From NCBI GenBank assembly GCA_018697675.1, contig JABINC010000018.1, positions 1 to 58,941 on the forward strand: DNA of 58,941 nt, read 5' to 3'. A program made the position numbers and the translations under genes. This DNA is from Candidatus Peregrinibacteria bacterium. Lineage in GTDB: Bacteria > Patescibacteriota > Gracilibacteria > UBA1369 > JABINC01. Below, piece by piece: positions 26,078 to 34,537 of this stretch. A model generated the notes under the pieces. The model saw only the letters and a program-made list of their open reading frames with translations, had not been told where the DNA came from and searched no databases. Position 1 is the first letter of the stretch. Each line of letters opens with the position of its first letter.

Positions 26078-29000
26078 ATGAAAAAAAATGCATTAAATCT
26101 TTGTTCTGATCTATATTCTCGTAATTATATTATTTCCGAGGGGATAAAGACTTATAAAAAAGATCGTAAATTAGAAAAAGTAAAGATTCTGGATATTGGT
26201 GGTCGAAATGGCAAGTTAGAACTTTTCTTGGACCCAGCTGACAACCTCACGTTGCTAGATATTCGTGATGGCGATGAGCCGAATCTGATTGTTGGAGATG
26301 CAACAAATATGCATATGTTCAAAGATAATTCTTTTGACATTATCACCTCTGGAGATGTATTTGAACATATTGCACCTAGTAAAAGAAAAAAATTCCTAGA
26401 GGAGTGTCTGCGCGTCTCAAAAGGCCTAGTAATTATTGCAGCACCGTTCGATAGTCCAGAGGTAAGAAAAAGTGAAAAAATTACTAGCAAGTTTTTTAAA
26501 GATTTAACTGATAAAGAACATGAATGGCTCAAAGAACACGTGGAAAATGGCCTCCCTGACAAGGATGGTCTTATCGGACTCTTGGAACAGAAATCATTGT
26601 TTTTCCAGGAATTTGTCTCAAACGATTTAGAAAATTGGGAACTATTACAACTTTTTGCATTTTATGCATACAAATTTGGGATACCTGAAGATCTGGTTTT
26701 AAAATTCTATTCTTTATATAATGAAAATTTAACCACATGTGAAAATCCTAATGTGAATTTTTATCGGCATGTATTTTTTATTACACAAAATAGTACTTTT
26801 TCTTTTGATTTTACGTATAAATATAATCCACTTAAAAAACGTGAACTACAATATGAAGCATTTAACGTTCTAAGTCAGTTCATAAATATTGACCGAGAAA
26901 AAACAGGTCAACATATACAAAATATTACTGCATCTTTAGGAGAACAAATTACTCATGTGCAAAACCTCCAGACGGCCGTAGGTGAAAAAGATGAAATTAT
27001 GGTGAACCTTAACCTAAAGGTCGTAGAACAAGTTGAAGTTATAAAAGATAAGGATGTGCACATAAAAAACCTTGATAGTTCCTTAGAGGAGAAAGATGAA
27101 ATTATGGAAAGCCTTAACCTAAAGGTCGTAGAACAAGTTGAAGTTATAAAAGATAAGGATGTGCACATAAAAAACCTTGATAGTTCCTTAGAGGAGAAAG
27201 ATGAAATTATGAAAAGCCTTAACCTAAAGGTCGTAGAACAAGTTGAAGTTATAGAGGAGAAAGATGGAATTATGGAAAGCCTTGATCTAAAGGTCGTAGA
27301 ACAAGTTAAAGTTATAGAGGAGAAAGATGAAATTATGGAAAGCCTTGATAAGATGATAAGGGATAAGGATCGACATATAGAAAACATAGAACCTGCTTGG
27401 CGCGCATGGAAAGCTTTCCAAAAAAAGAAGATTTATAAAATCTTGCTCCTAAACAAACGTATTCTTCAAAAACTGCTGCATATATTGCGAAGAATAAAAA
27501 TATTTTTCATACACATGTATTTAGGACTAAAGATTTTGTTTCGCAAGGGACCGATCGTCTTCTTTAAACGACTTGTATTATATACAAAAGGAATAAATTC
27601 AGATCCATTACGACAGTATGCTTATCAAAAATTTCTAGCTAGGGCTAAAGATGCCGCGCCTTCTATTTCTAACGTAAAAAAAGAAATTCAGACATTTAAA
27701 TTATCTCCCAAAATTTCAATTATCGTTCCAGTTTATAACGTGGAACCTAAATGGCTTAACAAATGTATAAAGTCAATCACGAAACAATACTATGAGAATT
27801 GGGAATTATGTCTTCATGACGACGCCTCAACAAACCAAGATACAATCAAATGCCTAAGAAAATGGAAGAAAAAGGATCCAAGAATTAAAGTGCAATTTGG
27901 GGAAAAGAATCAACATATATCTGGCGCATCAAATGACGCTTTGAAGTTAGCTTCTGGAGATTTTATTGGACTGCTTGATCATGATGATGAGCTAACTTTA
28001 GATGCTTTGTATGAAGTTGTGAAAGCTCTCAACAATAAACCTGAATTAGATTTCATATATAGTGATGAAGATAAAATTAGTGTTGATGACGTACTCACAG
28101 GTCCATATTTCAAGTCAGATTTTAATATAGATCTATTTTTGTGTCATAACTATATATCTCACTTTTCTGTTATAAGAAAATCATTAGGAGATAAGGTTGG
28201 CTGGTTCCGAAAGGGATATGAAGGTTCCCAAGATTATGATTTATTTTTACGAATAATTGATAAGACGGAGAAAATCCACCACATTCCTAAGGTTTTGTAT
28301 CATTGGAGAACCATAGCTGGGAGTACGTCATCAGAATACGATGAGAAGTCTTATTGTCACACAACTTCTATCAAGGCTCTGGAAGATTATTTAAAGCGAA
28401 ATAAGATTGAAGGATCAATAAAAAAAGGGCTTGCGAAAGGTACTTTCAAAGTTGATCGGAAAATCATAAAAGAAGAACTTGTCAGTATTATTGTTCCATT
28501 TAAAGACACTCCTGACCTTATAGAGCAACTGCTAAAGAGCTTGAAAAATACAACTTATAAAAACTATGAGTTATTATTGGTTTCAAACAATAGCAAAGAT
28601 GAATCTGTATTCTCAATTATTAAAGAATATCAAAAAAATGATACACGAATTAAACTCCTCGAATATAATGTCCCTTTTAATTTCTCTCAAATAAACAACT
28701 GGGCTGTCCGAAAAGCCAAGGGGGATTATCTCTTACTCCTTAATAATGATATTCAAGTTATTGAACCGGAATGGCTTAAGGAAATGATGTCGCATATTCA
28801 AAGAGATGAAGTAGGTGCCGTTGGAGCGAAATTATTATATCCAAATAACACCTTACAACATGCTGGAATTATTGCAGGACTGGGAGGTATCGCCGGACAT
28901 TCGCATAAACACCTACCAGACAAGGCAGCTGGCTATTTCTTCCGCCCACATTTAATCCAAGATCTTTCTGGTTGTACGGCAGCTTGTCTACTTACTAAGC

Positions 29001-29296
29001 GAGCAGTTTATAATAAGGTTGGTGGTCTCAATGAAAAAAAACTCAAAATCGCATTTAACGATGTGGATTTCTGTCTGAAGATTCGCAAGGCTGGTTATTT
29101 AATTGTGTATACCCCTTATGCAAAACTATATCATCATGAGTCTGTCAGCCGTGGCTATGAAGACACCCCAGAAAAACAAGAGAGATTTCAAAGAGAGTGT
29201 GAATATATGTACAAAACATGGGGGAAAGCACTCAAAGACCCTTATTACAATGTGAATCTTAGTCTAGCCTATGAAGACTTCAGACTTGATGTTTGA
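26078..29296 (+). CDS. Methyltransferase / coiled-coil / double GT2 fusion protein
   Basis: A 1072-residue cytosolic protein. Residues 1-220 form a class I SAM methyltransferase (ILDIGGRNG; GDATNMHMFKDNSFDIITSGDVFEH). Residues about 285-425 are a coiled coil made of near-identical 35- and 21-residue repeats. Two GT2 domains follow. The first begins IIVPVYNVE near 547 (LHDDAST, LLDHDDE, SQDYDLFLR). The second begins IIVPFKDTPD near 802 (LLNNDIQV, FNDVDFCLKIRKAGY). Upstream in-frame ATGs at 26006 and 26066 exist, but 26078 directly follows the wzt stop. The design recalls WbdD, whose methyltransferase caps a glycan and whose coiled coil sets its length. Here the polymerising GT domains seem to be in the same chain. 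This function is inferred. Confidence 0.85.
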   Translation: MKKNALNLCSDLYSRNYIISEGIKTYKKDRKLEKVKILDIGGRNGKLELFLDPADNLTLLDIRDGDEPNLIVGDATNMHMFKDNSFDIITSGDVFEHIAPSKRKKFLEECLRVSKGLVIIAAPFDSPEVRKSEKITSKFFKDLTDKEHEWLKEHVENGLPDKDGLIGLLEQKSLFFQEFVSNDLENWELLQLFAFYAYKFGIPEDLVLKFYSLYNENLTTCENPNVNFYRHVFFITQNSTFSFDFTYKYNPLKKRELQYEAFNVLSQFINIDREKTGQHIQNITASLGEQITHVQNLQTAVGEKDEIMVNLNLKVVEQVEVIKDKDVHIKNLDSSLEEKDEIMESLNLKVVEQVEVIKDKDVHIKNLDSSLEEKDEIMKSLNLKVVEQVEVIEEKDGIMESLDLKVVEQVKVIEEKDEIMESLDKMIRDKDRHIENIEPAWRAWKAFQKKKIYKILLLNKRILQKLLHILRRIKIFFIHMYLGLKILFRKGPIVFFKRLVLYTKGINSDPLRQYAYQKFLARAKDAAPSISNVKKEIQTFKLSPKISIIVPVYNVEPKWLNKCIKSITKQYYENWELCLHDDASTNQDTIKCLRKWKKKDPRIKVQFGEKNQHISGASNDALKLASGDFIGLLDHDDELTLDALYEVVKALNNKPELDFIYSDEDKISVDDVLTGPYFKSDFNIDLFLCHNYISHFSVIRKSLGDKVGWFRKGYEGSQDYDLFLRIIDKTEKIHHIPKVLYHWRTIAGSTSSEYDEKSYCHTTSIKALEDYLKRNKIEGSIKKGLAKGTFKVDRKIIKEELVSIIVPFKDTPDLIEQLLKSLKNTTYKNYELLLVSNNSKDESVFSIIKEYQKNDTRIKLLEYNVPFNFSQINNWAVRKAKGDYLLLLNNDIQVIEPEWLKEMMSHIQRDEVGAVGAKLLYPNNTLQHAGIIAGLGGIAGHSHKHLPDKAAGYFFRPHLIQDLSGCTAACLLTKRAVYNKVGGLNEKKLKIAFNDVDFCLKIRKAGYLIVYTPYAKLYHHESVSRGYEDTPEKQERFQRECEYMYKTWGKALKDPYYNVNLSLAYEDFRLDV
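26984..27350 (+). repeat. In-frame tandem repeats coding for a coiled coil
   Basis: Two 105-bp units (26984-27088, 27089-27193) are almost identical. Two 63-bp units (27194-27256, 27257-27319) are shorter versions of the same sequence, and a partial fifth runs to about 27350. The protein units begin EKDEIM and contain LNLKVVEQVEVI. The units are 35 and 21 residues long, that is five and three heptads. The short form lacks the DKDVHIKNLDSSLE half of the long one. Confidence 0.95.
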
Positions 29297-29312
29297 GCAT
29301 GAGGGTTTCAGC

Positions 29313-30722
29313 TTAAGATAATGTTGTTAAATAACGTAAGCTCACGACCGCAGTTTTATCTATTGTGGGCTGGGTTTTCATAAGCTGAATCCTTGCTTCA
29401 AATGAATCCCTATTTTCATGAAAATAGTAGGAAGGAAATGCCATATAAATAAACATAATTGCCAAAACAATACCGACTATCACCCTCGATCTTTTCCCAA
29501 ATAAAGCCATCATATAATATGTAAAAATCATCACTATCAACGGTAGAACTGGGAAGATATACCTCCCCTGCACTCCAGCGTGATATATACCGTTAAATAG
29601 ATAGCCTTTATAGTTGACTTCAAATGCAAGAAATAACGTATAAGATAGAGCTACTAATATCGCTATATCTAAAGGCTTCTTTCTTTTCCTTATTTGCAAA
29701 ACAAAGAATATAAAGAAAATTGCTAATAAAGTTCTGACTGTGGACATAGCTTGTTTTTCAGGCTGTATTGTTTGATGCGCAAAAATTCCAAATGTTCTTT
29801 CAAGCATAAGATTACTCCATGTTTTGAAATACTCATATGGCTTCATTGGAGTAAATTCTGCCTGTGGGGCCACATTATAGATTGCGTAGTTATCTGATTC
29901 CTCAAGACATTCCTCCATAGAATACATCTGATGACACTTAGGGAAAAACGCATCGTATTGTACGTAGTTACTAGAATATAAAATTACGTTCGCACTAAGA
30001 GTTGCGATAAATAATCCCAAAATAATAATATGATTTCTTTTTTTCTTTTTAATAAAAACTATTATTGCTTTGAAAAAAATCATAGCATCCTTACGGTGGT
30101 GTACAACTAATATGAGAAACAAAATCACCATCAGTGGACCAAAAGATATTTTTGTTAACATTCCAAGGCATACGCAGATACCAGCTATGAGTAGACTTTT
30201 TATTTCACCAGATTGAATATGTTTTAATACAAAATATATACTGCCGATTGCTAGTAAATTCACCAAATTATCATAGTTAATACTTGCTGATAAAAAGGTG
30301 AACATAATAATATTTGTCTGAATAGCGAAAGTAGTCAGTATGAGCCATTTTTTTTCCTTGAAGAATAATTTGAGAAGCTTATAAAACATCACAAGATAAC
30401 CAAGTGAAAAAACTACATTTAAACCTCTGAGGAACATATAGTTTTCGATTCCAAAGAAATTCAGATGCAGCAATTTTCCCATAAACATATGATAGAAGAA
30501 GCGACTCTGATTTAGAGTTCCATACGTTGCATCTAAATTCTCATGTGAAAGAAAGAAAGATGAACTATTAAAATAGTTCATTATCTGTTGATAGTGCTCT
30601 CCTTCGTCTGGAGGAATGCCGAATTTGACATGTAGAACAAAATAACTGGCTTTTAATAGAAAATAACTCGCTAAAGCGAATATAATCAGCCAAAAGTAAT
30701 GTTTTTTTAGGAATTTGATCAT
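29313..30722 (-). CDS. GT-C type membrane glycosyltransferase-like protein
   Basis: A 469-residue protein with about eleven hydrophobic segments. The first extracytoplasmic loop carries GIPPDEGEHYQQIMNYF, like the P-DE-x-x-HY motif of DUF2142/PMT-like GT-C proteins, where the acidic pair is catalytic. A long loop near residues 235-300 contains three Cys (FPKCHQMYSMEECLEE). It probably transfers a sugar from a polyprenyl-phosphate donor on the outer face. It lies on the minus strand between two plus-strand runs and may be an independent insertion in the locus. Donor and acceptor are unknown. Confidence 0.7.
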   Translation of the reverse strand: MIKFLKKHYFWLIIFALASYFLLKASYFVLHVKFGIPPDEGEHYQQIMNYFNSSSFFLSHENLDATYGTLNQSRFFYHMFMGKLLHLNFFGIENYMFLRGLNVVFSLGYLVMFYKLLKLFFKEKKWLILTTFAIQTNIIMFTFLSASINYDNLVNLLAIGSIYFVLKHIQSGEIKSLLIAGICVCLGMLTKISFGPLMVILFLILVVHHRKDAMIFFKAIIVFIKKKKRNHIIILGLFIATLSANVILYSSNYVQYDAFFPKCHQMYSMEECLEESDNYAIYNVAPQAEFTPMKPYEYFKTWSNLMLERTFGIFAHQTIQPEKQAMSTVRTLLAIFFIFFVLQIRKRKKPLDIAILVALSYTLFLAFEVNYKGYLFNGIYHAGVQGRYIFPVLPLIVMIFTYYMMALFGKRSRVIVGIVLAIMFIYMAFPSYYFHENRDSFEARIQLMKTQPTIDKTAVVSLRYLTTLS

Positions 30723-30781
30723 CTTGGCGTCAGTCTAATTATTAAGAGAAATATTTACAAGTTTATTGTTATAAGGTTGCA

Positions 30782-30807
30782 AAACTGCTATTGATTAATA
30801 GCAGTTT
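30782..30807. promoter_or_regulatory. Perfect 11-bp inverted repeat in a divergent intergenic region
   Basis: AAACTGCTATT (30782-30792) and AATAGCAGTTT (30797-30807) pair perfectly around a GATT loop. It lies between the divergent genes starting at 30722 and 30834, so it is either an operator or a hairpin in the leader of the long plus-strand operon. A-rich and T-rich flanks would also allow weak termination. Confidence 0.65.
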
Positions 30808-30833
30808 AATAATTAAAAATAACTGCGTTACAT

Positions 30834-31358
30834 ATGAAAAAAATTCAAGAAAAATTTTGGGGCAATATTCCTATCAGCAAGTCATCAAAGGGGTGGCGTA
30901 TTTTCCCTGCTTTTCTTAAAAGACTACTTCATGCATTCACGCGATACTTCCCTATGCTACCAAGCATGAGGGCCTCATTACATCGCTGGAGAGGTGTTAA
31001 GGTAGGTAAGAACGTTTTTATCGGAGCTGAGGTTTTTATAGATGATGCTGAGCCTTCTTTTGTTACAATTGAGGATGAAACAACTATTCTCGCGCGATCA
31101 ACTATCCTGGGACATGCATACTATCCAAAACATTTTTCTAAAATCTTAAAAGCTGCTGGAGATAAAAAGAAAGTAGAAGTGAAAAAAGGTGCATATGTAG
31201 GGCTTGGCTGTATCGTTCTCCCAGGTGTAACAATAGGTGAGTATTCTATTATTGGAGCTGGCAGCATCGTTACCAAAGATATCCCAGCTTACTGCGTTGC
31301 TTTAGGTGCACCCGCAAAGGTAGTACGTAAATTTAGCAAAAAAGACTTAACAATCTAA
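30834..31358 (+). CDS. Left-handed beta-helix acyltransferase
   Basis: A 174-residue hexapeptide-repeat protein. Hexad runs are visible at VKVGKNVFIGAEVFIDD and KGAYVGLGCIVLPGVTIGEYSIIGAGSIVTKDIP, with the usual ending APAKVVRKF. The family uses acetyl-CoA or similar donors to acylate sugars. The first 40 residues are basic and amphipathic. It heads the 13-gene plus-strand operon; the amidotransferase fusion follows 14 nt later. The two resemble the WbpD/WbpG pair of acetamido-sugar pathways, but the acyl acceptor is not known. Confidence 0.85.
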   Translation: MKKIQEKFWGNIPISKSSKGWRIFPAFLKRLLHAFTRYFPMLPSMRASLHRWRGVKVGKNVFIGAEVFIDDAEPSFVTIEDETTILARSTILGHAYYPKHFSKILKAAGDKKKVEVKKGAYVGLGCIVLPGVTIGEYSIIGAGSIVTKDIPAYCVALGAPAKVVRKFSKKDLTI

Positions 31359-31372
31359 CCTATCTCTATTAT

Positions 31373-33367
31373 ATGTGTGGTATCTTGGGCCTTGTTTCAA
31401 AAGTAAATGCTTCTGTTACTGGCAAAAAAATAAAGCAACTTACAGATCAACTTTTTTTACTTGCAGAGTCGAGGGGAAAAGAGGCGTCTGGTTTCGCTGC
31501 GAGTGAAGGTAAAGAGATATTTATATATAAAACTGCTAAACGTGCATCGACACTGCTCAAGACTAGCAGCTATAAAAAAATACTTACTTCGAATAAAAAT
31601 GGGACATGCATTATTGGGCATTCTCGTTTGGTTACGAATGGAGCTGCGGCTCTGAATGTGAATAATCAGCCTTTCATCAAAGAAGAAATTATAGGAGTGC
31701 ATAATGGTATTATTGTGAACCAAAAAGAGTTATGGGGGAAATATCCTGATGAGAAAAAACAATCTGATTTGGATAGCGAATTGATCCCGACACTTTTAGG
31801 ACGTTTTTTTAAAGAAAATGGAGATATGTCAGGCGCGCTTGAGAAAATGTACTCTGATATCTATGGGATGACTTCTATCGCTCTACTTTTCTCGAATTAC
31901 AATCGTCTACTTCTCGCTACTAATAATGGAGCGCTTTACTATTTACCAAGTAGGGATGGATCTGTGTTTATTTTTTCTTCGGAGAAAATCATGCTCGAAC
32001 AAGCAGTGAAAAAAACAGGTCTTTCAAATTCATTTGATGTGAAAGCAATTGTTCATCTAACTCCTGGACGCGCATGCAGCGTGAATCTTGAAACATTGAA
32101 AATTAAGGATGCGGATTTTGAGAAAAGTGAAAAGCTTGAAAGTTGGAATAAATTAGAAGAAGCATATTCTATAGAAGATATCTCCCCTCCAGATTCGAAA
32201 AAGCATATAGTCTTACCAATGAATGAAGGATTCGATCCTGGATCTGAGTTCCTCGAGTATTTCGAAGGATGCAAAGAGAGGATAAAAAATATGAAAAGAT
32301 GTAAGAAATGTTTATTGCCTGAAACTTTCCCATTTCTAAAATATAATGCAGATGGTATTTGCAATTTTTGTGAGAATTATAAAAAACTTGAGTTCAAAGG
32401 ACCTAGCTCATTCAAAGATGAACTTCAGAAACATAAGAAAAATGATGGGAGCCCTGACTGTATCGTGGCTTTTAGTGGGGGACGGGACAGCTGCTTCGCA
32501 TTGCACTACGTGAAGAACGTACTTGGCATGAATCCACTCGCATACTCATATGATTGGGGGATGATCACTGATCTCGCACGGAGAAATCAAGCTCGATTGT
32601 GTGACAAGTTAGGAGTGGAGCATATCTATATCTCAGCTGATATCCCAAAGAAACGAAAGAATATACAAAAAAATGTTTTAGCATGGTTAAAACGTCCAAA
32701 TTTGGGCACTATTCCGCTTTTTATGGCTGGAGACAAACAATACTTCTACTATGCAAACAAGCTCATGAAAGATTATAAAATCGATGCGCTCATCATGGGG
32801 GATAACATGCTGGAGGCAACTAATTTCAAAGGTGGATTTTGTGGGATCCAACCAGTTTTTGATAGACAAAGAAATTATCATATTCCGCTTAGTGGGAAAC
32901 TAAAGATGCTTGGGTTCTATGGGAAAGAGTATTTGTTGAATCCGAGTTATCTGAATAGGTCGTTGATTGATACTGTGAAAGCATTCTTGTCATACTATGT
33001 GATTCCACATAATTTCATCAATATTTTTGACTACATTGAATGGAAGCAAGAAATGGTTGAAGAAATTCTTTTTGGGCAGTATGATTGGGAAACTTCTCCA
33101 AGTACCGTAACTACATGGCGCATCGGAGATGGGACTGTGGCGTTTTATAATTATATCTATTATATTATTGCTGGTTTCACCGAGAACGATACGTTCCGAA
33201 GTAATCAAATTCGAGAAGGACAGATCACACGCGAAGAAGCTCTCAAAGACATTGCACTTGAAAACAAAGCACAATGGGGTGGCATCAAGTGGTATTTAGA
33301 TACTATTAATGTTGATTTCGAAAAAACCATGCGAACGATTAATAAAATCCCAAAACTTTACAAATAA
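31373..33367 (+). CDS. Fusion of class II glutaminase and N-acetyl-sugar amidotransferase
   Basis: A 664-residue protein. Residues 1 to about 240 are an Ntn-type class II glutamine amidotransferase: MCGILGLV with nucleophilic Cys2, GHSRLVTNGA, GVHNGIIVN and SDLDSE. Near residue 308 a Zn-binding CKKCLLPETFP...CNFC segment starts the second half, followed by the PP-loop SGGRDS near 367, YDWGMITDLARRNQ and IMGDNMLEATNF. The second half is the WbpG/PseA-type amidotransferase that converts a sugar N-acetyl group to acetamidino. Known WbpG proteins receive ammonia from a separate HisH-like glutaminase; here a different glutaminase type is fused on. The GT4 gene starts at the next base after the stop. 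Confidence 0.88.
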   Translation: MCGILGLVSKVNASVTGKKIKQLTDQLFLLAESRGKEASGFAASEGKEIFIYKTAKRASTLLKTSSYKKILTSNKNGTCIIGHSRLVTNGAAALNVNNQPFIKEEIIGVHNGIIVNQKELWGKYPDEKKQSDLDSELIPTLLGRFFKENGDMSGALEKMYSDIYGMTSIALLFSNYNRLLLATNNGALYYLPSRDGSVFIFSSEKIMLEQAVKKTGLSNSFDVKAIVHLTPGRACSVNLETLKIKDADFEKSEKLESWNKLEEAYSIEDISPPDSKKHIVLPMNEGFDPGSEFLEYFEGCKERIKNMKRCKKCLLPETFPFLKYNADGICNFCENYKKLEFKGPSSFKDELQKHKKNDGSPDCIVAFSGGRDSCFALHYVKNVLGMNPLAYSYDWGMITDLARRNQARLCDKLGVEHIYISADIPKKRKNIQKNVLAWLKRPNLGTIPLFMAGDKQYFYYANKLMKDYKIDALIMGDNMLEATNFKGGFCGIQPVFDRQRNYHIPLSGKLKMLGFYGKEYLLNPSYLNRSLIDTVKAFLSYYVIPHNFINIFDYIEWKQEMVEEILFGQYDWETSPSTVTTWRIGDGTVAFYNYIYYIIAGFTENDTFRSNQIREGQITREEALKDIALENKAQWGGIKWYLDTINVDFEKTMRTINKIPKLYK

Positions 33368-34537
33368 ATGAAATTATTTTTCTGTACAAGTTCATATCCC
33401 GCTAAATCAAAAATTAGTATTGGGAGTCTTGGTTCATTCCAAAGAGACTGGGTGCTGCAGCTTATCAAGCATGGCATTGAGGTATTTGTAATTACTCCCG
33501 CACAACCAGGAGACGACTTCGATGAAACTGAGGAGAATCTCCATATCATAAGATATGAATGGGCTGGATCGAAAAAAGGTGCCGAACTTTCTTCTTTGAA
33601 TATTTTTAATCCTAAAGATCTGTATTTTGCTTTCTCAATTTTCTGGAAAGGCACATGGGCGGTTTTGAAACTCGCAAAAAAAGAACGTCCTGACTTTACA
33701 TTTGCACTTTGGGCAGTTCCTTGTGGATTTTTTGCATGGATTTGTAAAAAGATATATAAAACGCCTTATGCTGTTTGGACACTTGGATCTGATATTTGGG
33801 TATATGGACGGAAATTTTATACTCGCCCACTGCTCAAGACTATTTTGAAATCTGCTGACAAGCTTTATTCGGATGGTTTTTTGCTAGGAGAGGAGACTGG
33901 CAAACTCGGAGGTCAGAAATGCGACTTCCTACCATCTACTCAAAAACTCACTACTCAAAATTTGGAGAAAGTTGAGTTGCCTTATATAGATGGAAAGATT
34001 AATTTCCTTTTTATTGGGCGATACCATCACAACAAAGGCCCAGATGTACTTCTAGAAGCTATTAATATTTTGCCAAAAGAAATAGGCGAGAAGTGCCATT
34101 TTCATATGTTCGGTGGAGGAGATTTGGAACCGAAACTACGTGAACAAATACAAGAATATGACTTGAAGAACGTCACACTCAATGGATTTGTTAACACCAC
34201 TGAATGTTCAGCTCTGCTACGCAGTGCTCATTTTTTCATTGTACCTTCTCGTGAAGATAGCATTCCAGTTATTTTGTCTGATGGATTGCAATGCTTCCTC
34301 CCAGTGATTGCAGCACAGGTTGGAGATATGACTAAGTTGTTAAATGACTACAAAGTTGGTTATTCATTTCCAAAAGAAGACGTGAAAATGCTTGCGCAGT
34401 GCATACAAAAGGCTGTAAAAGATGATAAGCAAAGTTTCAAGCCTGAGATTGATCGAATTTTAAATATATTTGATATATCAAAAGCAGTTGATACACTTGC
34501 CGCAGATATCCAATCACTAATCAAACATGAGAGATGA
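33368..34537 (+). CDS. GT4 family glycosyltransferase
   Basis: A 389-residue GT-B fold transferase. The N-terminal half opens KLFFCTSSYPAKSKISIGSLGSFQRDW. The C-terminal half has the GT4 signatures FLFIGRYHHNKGPDVLLEAI near residue 215, MFGGGDLEPKL, GFVNTTECSALLRSA and PSREDSIPVILSDGLQ (the EX7E region). It is cytosolic or membrane-associated and adds one sugar to a lipid-linked glycan. Its ATG is directly adjacent to the upstream stop, and its own stop overlaps the start of the aminotransferase gene by 11 nt. Confidence 0.92.
   Translation: MKLFFCTSSYPAKSKISIGSLGSFQRDWVLQLIKHGIEVFVITPAQPGDDFDETEENLHIIRYEWAGSKKGAELSSLNIFNPKDLYFAFSIFWKGTWAVLKLAKKERPDFTFALWAVPCGFFAWICKKIYKTPYAVWTLGSDIWVYGRKFYTRPLLKTILKSADKLYSDGFLLGEETGKLGGQKCDFLPSTQKLTTQNLEKVELPYIDGKINFLFIGRYHHNKGPDVLLEAINILPKEIGEKCHFHMFGGGDLEPKLREQIQEYDLKNVTLNGFVNTTECSALLRSAHFFIVPSREDSIPVILSDGLQCFLPVIAAQVGDMTKLLNDYKVGYSFPKEDVKMLAQCIQKAVKDDKQSFKPEIDRILNIFDISKAVDTLAADIQSLIKHER

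Noticed and set aside
26953-27387. Minus-strand Ser/Thr-rich reading frame across the repeat region
   Set aside because: It mirrors the coiled-coil repeats of the real gene and has no start context or homology.
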